From assembly GCF_016907455.1 (NCBI RefSeq), contig NZ_JAFBCB010000001.1, positions 1,984,001-2,048,000 of the forward strand: DNA of 64,000 bases, written 5' to 3'. The first letter of the stretch is position 1; the number at the start of each line of letters is the position of its first letter. A program made the position numbers and the translations under genes. The stretch is from Brachybacterium muris. Lineage in GTDB: Bacteria; Actinomycetota; Actinomycetes; Actinomycetales; Dermabacteraceae. Below are positions 8,425-16,757 of this stretch, piece after piece. The notes below the pieces were generated by a model. The model was not told where the DNA came from, ran no database searches, and saw nothing but the letters and a program-made list of their open reading frames with translations.

Positions 8425-9534
8425 ATGTCGTCATTTCTGGGGAGCGATCCGGAAGCCGTTCGACGTTTCGCTCAACTCCTCCGTGACCGGCAAGAGGCGC
8501 TGGAGCGAACTCGATCGATTCTGGAGCCGGCAGCCCAATGCGACCCGATCTGGAAAGGGCCAGACGGTGACAGCTTCCGAATCGCGGTCCGCACCGACGT
8601 TCTCCCTGTCCTCATCGACGTGACGTCCGGGTTCAGCACCCTGGCCGGCGAAGCCGATGCTCATGCGGATGAACAGGACGGCGCCTCTGCGGCCTCTGAC
8701 CCCGTGGGCGTGCAGACCCATCTCCCTCCCCCGGCTTCACCAAGACCGGAGACACCGAGCAGGGCGGGGCGCGAGGGTGGTCGTGCGCATGACCGTCGTG
8801 GCGATGGAAGTGAAGTCGGGCCCCCCGACGGGCCACTGGGATCCGGACTCCCTGACGGTCTCGGCGACCCAGTGCCAGGCACAACTGCAAATGACCCGGG
8901 GATGACGGAATGGCATCCTGTTGATCCCGGCGCCTGCGACTGGTCCAGTGAGGATGCAACTATTGCCGACCACGCATCCCATGAGGCCGCAACATTGGCC
9001 GCGACCCTCATGTCATCGACCTGGCCCGACGCCTCGGACAACCTTCTTCACTTCCTTAGCAACTCTGGCGCGGACAAGCAAATGGATCTCGACGCATATC
9101 TGGAGGACGAGTCCGAGATCCGCACTGCCATACAGTCGAGAGAACGAAGCATCGGATTGGCGGCGATCGAGAGGGCCAAGACATCCGGCATCGAGGGTCC
9201 AGTGACATTTCCCGTACAAACAGGCTGGCCCGGCGTGGAAGCGGCATCCCACAACTGGTACTACGCCACCGGATCTGGAAACTATTCCATGCATGGGCAG
9301 GTCACCGTTTATCCACCGGATGCCAATCATCCCGAATGGAGATTCGAAATGGACACCACACTCCACTACCGTGACCAGTACAACTGGGACGGATCCAAGT
9401 CCACAGTTATCGACTTGCCGGGACCGTTCGACCCGACCGTCACGGATCAGCAGCTCGCCGAGTTGCATCGAGCGGGTCTTGCCAAGGAGTTCCTTCTTCA
9501 CGGATCGACCGCAAGAAGGACGACAGGGCCATGA
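8425..9534 (+). CDS. WXG100-type protein with C-terminal domain of unknown function (possible type VII secreted effector)
   Basis: The 369-residue product has three parts. Residues about 1-95 form a helical WXG100-like domain with the WXG turn at W43-K44-G45. Residues about 95-165 are a Pro/Gly/Asp-rich linker. Residues about 165-369 form a globular domain with NWYYATG, YNWDGSKS and LHRAGLAKEF motifs. I recall similar C-terminal motifs in secreted or toxin-like proteins of other bacteria, but I cannot name the family or an active site. An N-terminal WXG100 module is typical of substrates of the actinobacterial type VII (ESX) system; no ESX genes lie in this window. The C-terminal half is clearly lower in GC than its neighbours. 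The next gene, a lipoprotein, overlaps its stop (ATGA), which suggests the two proteins work together. There is no signal peptide. Confidence 0.65.
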   Translation: MSSFLGSDPEAVRRFAQLLRDRQEALERTRSILEPAAQCDPIWKGPDGDSFRIAVRTDVLPVLIDVTSGFSTLAGEADAHADEQDGASAASDPVGVQTHLPPPASPRPETPSRAGREGGRAHDRRGDGSEVGPPDGPLGSGLPDGLGDPVPGTTANDPGMTEWHPVDPGACDWSSEDATIADHASHEAATLAATLMSSTWPDASDNLLHFLSNSGADKQMDLDAYLEDESEIRTAIQSRERSIGLAAIERAKTSGIEGPVTFPVQTGWPGVEAASHNWYYATGSGNYSMHGQVTVYPPDANHPEWRFEMDTTLHYRDQYNWDGSKSTVIDLPGPFDPTVTDQQLAELHRAGLAKEFLLHGSTARRTTGP

Positions 9535-10004
9535 GACGTCGAATCGCCCTCATCGGGGCTCTGAGCTTGGTTCCACCGTCACTGCTGACGGCCTGCAGCA
9601 TTTCCGATCCGAAGAGCGAGAAGACCACGGCTATGACAAGCAAGCCCAGTACTCCTGAAGAAGCACTCACCGCTGTGGGCCTGCCTGTCCCCGACGCAGA
9701 ACTGACTCTCAGCGAAGGAATCGTCAACACCGAACTCCTCGAATGGAGTCTGCGAGTCACCTTCACGGGCAGCGCCGAGACGGTGCAGACGTGGATGGCC
9801 GATGCCTTCGGGGAAGGTACGAACGGCCTCCCCGTCAGTGAGGACGGGGCCCCCATCTCCCCGCGCATAGCGCCGGAGGAGGTGCACACGGGAATGCGCT
9901 GGGAAAGCGGCTCCAACCCCAGGGATCCGAACGCCACCTACACGGTGCTGATCTCGTCCGACGGCACCGACGTCGTGGTCGCAGCCGCCCGTACCACTCG
10001 CTGA
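9531..10004 (+). CDS. Small putative lipoprotein coupled to the WXG100 gene
   Basis: The 157-residue product starts with a signal sequence and lipobox (LLTAC; Cys22 would be lipidated), so it should be anchored outside the membrane. The mature part has no recognised domain; it holds one predicted alpha/beta region with TWMADAFGEG and YTVLISSDGTDVVV. The ATG overlaps the stop of the WXG100 gene. The pairing recalls effector/immunity or effector/adaptor arrangements, but a function is not shown by the sequence. Codon use is less GC-rich than in the flanking core genes. Confidence 0.6.
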   Translation: MRRRIALIGALSLVPPSLLTACSISDPKSEKTTAMTSKPSTPEEALTAVGLPVPDAELTLSEGIVNTELLEWSLRVTFTGSAETVQTWMADAFGEGTNGLPVSEDGAPISPRIAPEEVHTGMRWESGSNPRDPNATYTVLISSDGTDVVVAAARTTR

Positions 10005-10061
10005 CGCCTGCGAACTGGACGAACGGACAGGGCGAAGGTCCAGGCCCTCCTCACCTGTGCC

Positions 10062-10253
10062 TCAGTCGGCGCGGTGCGATCCACCGCCGGCGGGCCCACT
10101 CCCCGCTCCCCCATCGCCCTCGCTGCGCCGCTCCTCGACCGCCAGGAACTGTCCGGTGTCCGGGATCGGCTCATCGGGGGTGCCCATCGGTGAGGCGAGG
10201 TCGTCTCCGTGGTGGGCGGCGCGCACCGGGAAGTGCGGGTCGTCCGAGAGCGT
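10062..10253 (-). pseudogene. AGCS symporter, 3' fragment beyond the IS21 insertion
   Basis: The last about 63 codons of a sodium:amino-acid symporter (SDDPHFPVRAAHHGDD through to a TGA at 10062-10064) are cut from the body of the gene by IS copy 2. The residues align with the tail of the intact paralogue at 14518-16293 (SDDPDFPVRADHHGED). No start remains, so this is a remnant. Confidence 0.88.
10249..10253. repeat. Target-site duplication of IS copy 2 (AGCGT)
   Basis: AGCGT at 10249-10253 is repeated at 12835-12839 directly after the element. Removing the element and one repeat restores the symporter sequence LHRTLSDDP. Confidence 0.8.
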
Positions 10254-10366
10254 TGAATATTCGCCTCGCTGGGGTCCGCTGATCGAGGGTTCGGGTGCCA
10301 CGTCGCTGCCGTAGCGGTGGCGTCGTTCGGGACCACCAGTGGTGTCGTTGGGGCCGCTCTGTCTAC

Positions 10367-10407
10367 GCTCCTTCCGCCGTGTGTATAGGGCACGCGGCGG
10401 AAGGAGC
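10367..10407 (+). promoter_or_regulatory. Hairpin that would mask the istA ribosome-binding site (copy 2)
   Basis: Arms 10367-10383 and 10391-10407 pair over 17 bp (one G-U) around the loop TATAGGG. The AAGGAG at 10401-10406, nine bases before the istA ATG, is inside the 3' arm. It would be hidden in transcripts reading in from upstream. Confidence 0.6.
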
Positions 10408-10415
10408 AATCTGGA

Positions 10416-11978
10416 ATGGTACGGAAGATCAGGGCGAAGCTGGTGCTCCAGCTGCGCGCAGAAGGTCTGTCGGGGCGAGCGATTTCGTCCTCGCAGGGCA
10501 TGTCCCGCAAGTCCGTGAGGGCGGTGTTCGAGGCCGCTGACGCTGCAGGGATCGGGTGGGGCGATATCGCGGACGTCGCCGATGAGCAGGTGTATGCCCG
10601 GTTGTTCCCGGGCCGGGGCGAGCACGAGAGCGTGTTCGCACAGCCGGACTGGGAACAGGTCCATCGAGAGATGGCCAGGGTCGGCGTGACGCTGAAGCTG
10701 TTGCACGGCGAGTACTTCGACGCGACCACGGCGGCTGGGGATCCGGCGATGGGGTATGACCGGTTTTGCCGCACCTACCAGCACCACGTCATGGTCACCG
10801 GTGCCGCTTCGAGAGTCGGTCACAAGGCCGGCCAGAGCGTGGAGGTCGACTGGTCCGGCCCCACGATGGAGCTGGCCGATCCGGTCACCGGCGAGGTCTC
10901 GAAGGTGTTCTTGTTCGTTGCCTGCCTGCCTTTTTCTCGTTACGCGTTCTGCTTCCCGGCGCTGGATATGCGCCAGGAGTCCTGGCTGCGAGCGCACGTA
11001 GCGATGTTCGAGGCGCTGGGCGGGACGGTCCCGAGGATCGTTCCGGACAACCTCAAGACCGGTGTGGTGAAGCACCCCCGCGAGGGCGAGATCGTCCTGA
11101 ACGATGCGTATCGCGAGATGGCAGCGCATTACTCGGCGGCGGTGCTCCCGGGGAGGGTGCGGAAACCGAAAGACAAGGCGAGCGTGGAGAACACCGTCGC
11201 GCACGTCGCGACCTGGGTCATCGCCGGGCTGCGGGATCAGCGATTCACGTCCCTGCCCGAACTTGCAGCCGCCATCGGGCAGCGGATGGAGGCCTATAAC
11301 GCGGAGCCGTTCCAGAAGCGGCCCGGATCCCGCGCCAGCGTGTTCGACGCGGAGGAGCGGCCGCTGCTGACGCCGCTGCCGGCGGTGCCCTACGAGATCT
11401 CGACATGGCACTACGGACGACGAGTGGGCAGGAACGGGCACGTCACGTTCGCGCGGAACTTCTACTCCGCGCCGTTCGCGCACATCGGCGCGAAGGTCGA
11501 TCTGCGCATCACGGCCCGGACGCTGGAGATCTATCAGGGCAGCCAGCGACTGACCAGTCACCTGCTGCTCCCGGAGACCGCGAGCAATGAGTACCGCACC
11601 AACGACGCGGACCTACCTGCGGGCGAGCGTTTCCAGGCCTGGGACGCGCAGAGGGTGCGGGCGTGGGCAGATCGGGTCGGGCCGGCCACGGTGATCGTGA
11701 TCCAGCGGATCTTCGAGTCCGTGCCGATCGTGGAACAGGGCCTGGATCCCGCGTTGGCGGTGCTACGGCTCTCTCGCCGCTTCTCCGTAGATCGGGTCGA
11801 GGCGGCCTGCGCACTCGCGCTGACGGGACGGGTCCGTTCACCGCGCTATGCGCATCTGCACCCGATCTTGGCCACCGGGCAGGACAAGGTCGCCGCCCTG
11901 CGTCCACCCCGCGAGGAACCCGCGGAAGACGGCGGATACGTCCGTGGCGCCGACTACTACGCCGGAGGTGTCCGGTGA
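10416..11978 (+). CDS. istA: IS21-family transposase IstA
   Basis: This 520-residue transposase has the same sequence as the product at 3923-5485, including D145, D211 and E258 of the DDE core, with no stop or frameshift. Its stop overlaps the istB GTG start. Two intact identical copies mean that either could supply transposase for both elements. Confidence 0.94.
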   Translation: MVRKIRAKLVLQLRAEGLSGRAISSSQGMSRKSVRAVFEAADAAGIGWGDIADVADEQVYARLFPGRGEHESVFAQPDWEQVHREMARVGVTLKLLHGEYFDATTAAGDPAMGYDRFCRTYQHHVMVTGAASRVGHKAGQSVEVDWSGPTMELADPVTGEVSKVFLFVACLPFSRYAFCFPALDMRQESWLRAHVAMFEALGGTVPRIVPDNLKTGVVKHPREGEIVLNDAYREMAAHYSAAVLPGRVRKPKDKASVENTVAHVATWVIAGLRDQRFTSLPELAAAIGQRMEAYNAEPFQKRPGSRASVFDAEERPLLTPLPAVPYEISTWHYGRRVGRNGHVTFARNFYSAPFAHIGAKVDLRITARTLEIYQGSQRLTSHLLLPETASNEYRTNDADLPAGERFQAWDAQRVRAWADRVGPATVIVIQRIFESVPIVEQGLDPALAVLRLSRRFSVDRVEAACALALTGRVRSPRYAHLHPILATGQDKVAALRPPREEPAEDGGYVRGADYYAGGVR

Positions 11979-12721
11979 GCGTGATCGATAACGACACGAA
12001 GCGGAAGCTGCGCGAGATGGGCGCGACCGCGCTGCTGGACGCGATCGATGCCCAGGATGAGGCTCACGTGCTGGGGATGTCGTTCCAGGAACGGCTCCAG
12101 CTGATCGTGGACGAGGCGCATTCCATCTTCAATCATGGAAAGGTCGAGGGTCTGATCCGCCGGGCGGGGCTGCGTTATCCCGGAGCGGACCTGCGGCGGC
12201 TGGATCTGGTCGAGGAACGGGGACTGAACCGGAACGTGATCGCGCAACTGGCAACCTGCTCCTTCATCCAGCGGCAACAGAACGTGGTCTTCCAGGGCTT
12301 CACCGGCTCAGGGAAGTCCTACCTCGGCTGCGCGCTGGCGAAGCAGGCCTGCCAGCACCGGCTCCGAGCCCACTACATCCGAATGCCCGACCTCGAAGAG
12401 GCCTGGGCCCTGGCAAAGGACAAGCCGCAGGGCCAGACGAAGTTCCTGCGGAAGTACTCCACGTTCTCGCTGCTGGTGATCGACGAGTGGCTGCTGGACC
12501 ATCCTGACGAGGGAATGCGTTCGATGCTGCTGGAACTGCTCGAGCGCCGCTATGACACCGGCTCGACCGTGTTCTGCACCCAGTACCCGAAGAAGGACTG
12601 GCACGCCCGGCTCGGTGGAGCAGTCCACGCCGATGCGATCATGGACCGCATCGTGCACAACACAATCTGGATCGACACCGGCGACAGGAACATGCGAGAA
12701 CACACCGCACTGCCCCAGTGA
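11975..12721 (+). CDS. istB: IS21-family helper ATPase IstB
   Basis: The 248-residue AAA+ protein has the Walker A GFTGSGKS and the Walker B LLVIDE and is identical to the product at 3180-3926. The GTG start lies in the GTGA overlap with istA. It has no other gene nearby except the disrupted symporter into which the element inserted. Confidence 0.92.
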   Translation: MSVIDNDTKRKLREMGATALLDAIDAQDEAHVLGMSFQERLQLIVDEAHSIFNHGKVEGLIRRAGLRYPGADLRRLDLVEERGLNRNVIAQLATCSFIQRQQNVVFQGFTGSGKSYLGCALAKQACQHRLRAHYIRMPDLEEAWALAKDKPQGQTKFLRKYSTFSLLVIDEWLLDHPDEGMRSMLLELLERRYDTGSTVFCTQYPKKDWHARLGGAVHADAIMDRIVHNTIWIDTGDRNMREHTALPQ

Positions 12722-12834
12722 CCCGATGCCGGCGGGAGCCAGTGGTCCCCACCGCGGCGGCTACTGGCCCCCGTCGGCACGATCGGCGGTCCCCAAGAGC
12801 AAGATTCGGTGGCTCCCACGACTACGAATACTCA

Positions 12835-14389
12835 AGCGTGCGGTGCAGGGTGCGCAGGCGCTCCTTCTCCGCGCGCTCCTCCTTCTCCGCTCGCTGCGTC
12901 TGCTCTGGGGTCGGGTCCTCCGAGACCAGCCCAACCCGCAGGTCCTCGTCCTCGACCGCTTCGATGGACCCGGCACACAGACGGCGGTTGAACCCGAAGA
13001 TCTCCAGGCGCACCACCTTCGCCAGGAAGTAGATGCCCAGGATGTTGGGGACCGCCATCAGGAAGAACGACGCATCGCCGAAGGCGATCACGGCGTCGAG
13101 GGAGGCGGCCGAACCGATCACTGCACCGACGATCCCCAGCACGCGGAAGGTGTAGATGATGGACTTCTTGTAGCCGAAGAGGTACGTCAGTGCCTGCTCA
13201 CCGTAGTAGGCGTAGGCCAGCAGGGTGGAGTAGCCGAAGAGTGCCACTGCCAGGGTGAGCAGCAGGGGGAACCAGTCGGCGACGGTGCTGAAGGCCGAGG
13301 CGGTCAGCTGCACGCCCTCGGTGTTCTCACCGGATCCCGCGAGGTGCTTGCCGGTGACCACGATGGCGATGGCGGTGAGCATGCAGACCACCACCGAGTC
13401 GATCAGCGGCTCCCACATCGCCGTCAGGCCCTCGGTGGCGGGATGCTTGGTCTTGGAGGCGGAATGCGCCATGCCGGCGGTGCCGACACCCGCGCCGTTG
13501 GAGAACAGGGCTCGCTGGATGCCGACGATCGCCACGCCGACCACGCCACCGGCGATGCCCTCACCGGTGAACACGCCCTCGACCATCGCGCCCAGAGCAG
13601 CGGGGACATTGTCGAGGTTCACGACGATCACGGCGAACACGCACAGCATGTAGACGATCGCCATCGCCGGCATGATGCGGGAGGTCCAGCGGGCGATCGA
13701 GGTGACCCCGCCGAAGATCGCGATGCCCACCAGCGCCGCGATGACCGCACCGAGCAGCCAGGTGTTGCCCTGCAGGAACTCGCTGCCGCTGGAGTCGGCG
13801 ACGATGGCCGCCACCTGGTTGGTCTGGAACAGGTCCGCGCCGAAGGCGCCCAGCACAGTGAACACGGCGTACGCCGAGCCCAGCACGACGCCCAGGCGGC
13901 GGTAGCCGATGGAGGCGAGGCCGTCGCGCAGGTAGACCATGGGGCCACCCTGGATGCTGCCGTCCTCGCGGATTTCCCGGAACTTCGACCCCAGCGTGGC
14001 CTCGGCCATCTTCATGCTCATGCCCAGGACGCCGAAGGCCGCGATCCACAGCGCCGCGCCCGGGCCGCCCAGGGACACGGCCACCGCCACGCCGGCGATG
14101 TTGCCCAGGCCCACGGTGCCGGACAGCTCGGTGGCCAGTGCCTGGAAGCTGGAGACCTCACCGGGGTCGGCCCGGGCGCTGAACTTCCCTCGGATCACCT
14201 GCATGGACGCCCGGAATCCGCTGATCGGCTGGAAGCGCAGCCACACCGTCATGAACAGCGCGCCGATCGCGAGCCACAGCACGATGATCGGCAGCCCGCC
14301 GAAGAGGGGATCTCAAAGAAGACGACCGCGCTCATCACGTCGGCGGCCGGGCCCATGAACCTCTCGATCAGCTCGTCGATGTTCGGCAT
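12835..14389 (-). pseudogene. AGCS sodium:alanine/glycine symporter, 5' part, with frameshift and IS insertion
   Basis: A good start exists at ATG 14389 (GGAGGG upstream; MPNIDELIERFMGP). The frame breaks after about 28 codons in a run of four G bases at 14306-14309. One more base there restores FFEIP-LFGGLPIIVLWL, as in the paralogue at 14518-16293. From about 14282 the body of the symporter (Na+-coupled amino-acid carrier, about 10 TM helices) is open until IS copy 2 interrupts it at LHRTL. Removing the IS and adding one base gives exactly 581 codons including the stop. The gene is therefore doubly damaged, unless the single missing G is a sequencing error. A shortened product from the GTG at 14282 is possible but would lack both ends. 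Confidence 0.85.
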
Positions 14390-14417
14390 GGCCCCATCCC
14401 CTCCGCGTCGTGGACAC

Positions 14418-14453
14418 GGACGGGGCCGGACCCCGCAGGGTCCGGCCCCGTCC
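14418..14453 (-). terminator. Terminator after the intact AGCS symporter gene
   Basis: A perfect 16-bp GC-rich stem (14418-14433 with 14438-14453) and a CGCA loop lie 65 bp past the stop of the symporter at 14518. It separates that gene from the damaged paralogue downstream. Confidence 0.75.
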
Positions 14454-14517
14454 GCTCGTACGTCGACCGTATGCGGTCAGGACGGGCGGGACCTGCACAA
14501 AGATCCGGACTCTGGGC

Positions 14518-16293
14518 TCAGGCGTCCCGCGAGGGGGTGCCGTCGATGTCCTGGGGTGCACCGGGGATGCGGTCACCGGCCGTGGCCGTCGCCGTGGCAG
14601 CGCCACCGGCGACATGCGAACCGCCCTCCTCCGCGACGGCCGGGAACTGGCCGGTCTCCGGGATCGGCTCGGCCGGCGCCCCCATCGGGGAGGTCAGGTC
14701 CTCGCCGTGATGATCGGCGCGCACCGGGAAATCCGGATCGTCGGAGAGGGTGCGGCGCACCTCGGTGATGCGCTGCTGCTCCTCGCGCTCGGCGAGCTCG
14801 GCCTGGGCGACCTGCTCCTCGGTGGGCTCGTGGTCGCGCATGCCCACCTGCAGATCCTCATCCACCTCGCCGAGGGCGCCGGTAGAGGCACGGTACTTGT
14901 GCCGCAGGATCTCCAGGCGCAGCACCTTGGCCAGGAAGTAGATGCCCAGCAGGTTCGGGACGGCCATCAGGAAGAACATGGCGTCGGAGAACGCGATCAC
15001 CGAGTCCAGGGAGATGGCGGCGCCGACCACGACGGCCAGGGCCCAGATCACCCGGAAGGTGGTCTGCACGGACTTCGTGGAGCCGAACAGGTACATGGCG
15101 TTCAGCTCGCCGTAGTAGGCGTAGGCCAGCACGGTGGAGAAGCCGAACAGGGCCACGGCCACCAGCAGCACGTACGGGAACCAGGGTGCGACGGTGCCGA
15201 AGGCCTGGCTGGTCAGCTGGACGCCGTCCTCACCGCCGGTGGTGTACACGCCGGTGACCACGATCGCGATAGCGGTGAGCATGCAGACCACCACCGAGTC
15301 GATCAGCGGCTCCCACATGGCGGTGAAGCCCTCGGTCGCCGGCTCCTTGGTCTTGGAGGCGCTGTGCGCCATCGCGGCCGAGCCCACGCCCGCGGCGTTG
15401 GAGAACAGGGCACGCTGGATGCCCACCACGGCCACACCGATGATGCCACCGGTCACACCCTCAGCGGTGAACGCACCGGAGAAGATCTGGCCGATCGCGT
15501 TCGGCACGGCCTCGATGTTCAGCACCACGATCAGCAGCACGCACAGCACGTAGAGCACGGCCATGGCGGGCGTGAGCGCGGAGGTCCAGCGAGCGATGGC
15601 CTTCACGCCACCCAGGATCACGATGCCCACCAGGATGGCCATGACCACGCCGATCAGCCACTTGTTGTTGACCAGGAACTCACTGCCGATACCGGAGGAG
15701 ACGATCGCTGCGACCTGGTTGGCCTGGAACAGGTTGCCGGCGCCGAACACACCCACCAGGGCGAAGATCGCGTACATGGTGGCGAGCACGCCGCCCAGCT
15801 TCTTGCGACCGATGGAGGCGAGGCCGTCACGCAGGAAGTACATCGGCCCACCCTCGGTGGTGCCGTCCGCATTGACCTTGCGGAACATGACGCCCAGGGT
15901 GGCCTCGGCCATCTTCACGCTCATGCCGAAGAAGCCGAAGATGGCGATCCACAGGGCGGCGCCGGGGCCGCCGGCGACGATCGCGACGGCCACGCCGGCG
16001 ATGTTGCCCAGGCCGACGGTGCCGGAGAGCTCGGTGGCCAGGGCCTGGAAGCTCGAGACCTCACCGGGATCCGTCTTGGCGGTGTACTTGCCGCGGATCA
16101 CCTTGATCGAATGCTTCAGACCGGTGATGGGCTGGAATCGCAGCCACACGGTGAGGAACACCGCGGCGGCCATCAGCCACACGACGATAATGGGGATTCC
16201 CCCGGCGACATCGATCTCGAAGAAGACGATATTGCTGAGCCAGGTGGCGACAGGTCCGAAGACCCTCTCGATCCAGGCGTCGATCTCGTTCAT
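14518..16293 (-). CDS. Sodium:alanine/glycine symporter family protein (AGCS)
   Basis: The 591-residue inner-membrane protein belongs to the AGCS family, which imports alanine or glycine with Na+ (or H+). It shows the family core PGEVSSFQALATELSGTVG-type region, then GNIAGVAVAI, then EPLIDSVVVCMLTAIAIV, with about 10-11 hydrophobic helices. A long hydrophilic C-terminal tail of about 100 residues follows. The ATG at 16293 has GAGGAG upstream, although the frame stays open further back. It is a tandem paralogue of the broken gene at 12835-14389. The substrate cannot be told from sequence alone. Confidence 0.88.
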   Translation of the reverse strand: MNEIDAWIERVFGPVATWLSNIVFFEIDVAGGIPIIVVWLMAAAVFLTVWLRFQPITGLKHSIKVIRGKYTAKTDPGEVSSFQALATELSGTVGLGNIAGVAVAIVAGGPGAALWIAIFGFFGMSVKMAEATLGVMFRKVNADGTTEGGPMYFLRDGLASIGRKKLGGVLATMYAIFALVGVFGAGNLFQANQVAAIVSSGIGSEFLVNNKWLIGVVMAILVGIVILGGVKAIARWTSALTPAMAVLYVLCVLLIVVLNIEAVPNAIGQIFSGAFTAEGVTGGIIGVAVVGIQRALFSNAAGVGSAAMAHSASKTKEPATEGFTAMWEPLIDSVVVCMLTAIAIVVTGVYTTGGEDGVQLTSQAFGTVAPWFPYVLLVAVALFGFSTVLAYAYYGELNAMYLFGSTKSVQTTFRVIWALAVVVGAAISLDSVIAFSDAMFFLMAVPNLLGIYFLAKVLRLEILRHKYRASTGALGEVDEDLQVGMRDHEPTEEQVAQAELAEREEQQRITEVRRTLSDDPDFPVRADHHGEDLTSPMGAPAEPIPETGQFPAVAEEGGSHVAGGAATATATAGDRIPGAPQDIDGTPSRDA

Positions 16294-16682
16294 AAGCAGG
16301 CTGCTCCTCGGGCGGGTTCTCCGCGTGGTGGTCTCGTCTGCACGCCGGTCTCGGGATCCCTCCGACCTCGTTAGCCACGACCTGGGGGTCGTGATCCACG
16401 GAGTCGTCGGCACCTGGTCGAGGACGCGCCGCAACGCCTGCCGACTGTTCGGTCGACAGCTGCTGCGATGTGGGCGTCTTTACTGTAGGGAGGCCCTGTA
16501 CCCACTGGGTAACCCCTGTGCGCCACCCCCTGAACAGCCGTCCCACCAGGTCAGATGCTGTTCTGATGGAATCCTTGACCATTGAGGATGTGATCGGGTC
16601 GTGACCCCTTCTTCACACAATGTTCACAACTGCAGTGACCGCACACACGTGAGCATTATCGGCGGTCCGTGAGAGAACTGGA
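16294..16682 (-). other. Non-coding region upstream of the AGCS gene with a 13-bp palindrome
   Basis: About 390 bp separate the AGCS start from the gatB terminator. No ORF with a family match, tRNA or recognisable riboswitch was seen. The minus strand holds TACAGT at 16482-16487, a possible -10, and a perfect palindrome TACCCA-C-TGGGTA at 16499-16511 that would overlap the promoter and could bind a repressor. The long leader (about 190 nt) would be unusual if this is the promoter. Confidence 0.3.
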
Positions 16683-16737
16683 ACGGCCCGCCCCCGCACT
16701 GAACCGGTGACCAGTTCAGAACACGGGGGCGGGCCGT
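16683..16737 (-). terminator. Terminator after gatB
   Basis: A 14-bp GC stem (16683-16696 with 16724-16737) encloses a second 6-bp stem (CTGAAC/GTTCAG) and lies 21 bp past the gatB stop. It closes the gatCAB operon. Confidence 0.7.
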
Positions 16738-16757
16738 CGAGCAGGACCGGAAGGGCC

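Larger units (their letters stand above)
10254..12834 (+). mobile_element. IS21-family insertion sequence, copy 2 (plus orientation)
   Basis: This 2581-bp element has the same ends, gene order and protein sequences as copy 1, in the opposite orientation. It is bounded by TGAATATTCG and CGAATACTCA and flanked by a 5-bp duplication (AGCGT). It sits in the last ninth of an AGCS symporter gene. Non-coding bases are 10254-10415 (istA leader with hairpin) and 12722-12834. Confidence 0.93.

Noticed and set aside
5648-10253. Segment between the IS copies inverted by recombination
   Set aside because: Both elements have matching target duplications on their two sides, and the split genes read through, so the segment is in its original orientation.
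3067-12834. Composite transposon carrying ilvD
   Set aside because: Each IS has its own target duplication, and the disrupted genes continue on either side, so the two elements inserted independently.
16294-16660. Glycine or other riboswitch before the AGCS symporter
   Set aside because: I could not find the conserved glycine aptamer cores or a terminator/antiterminator pair.
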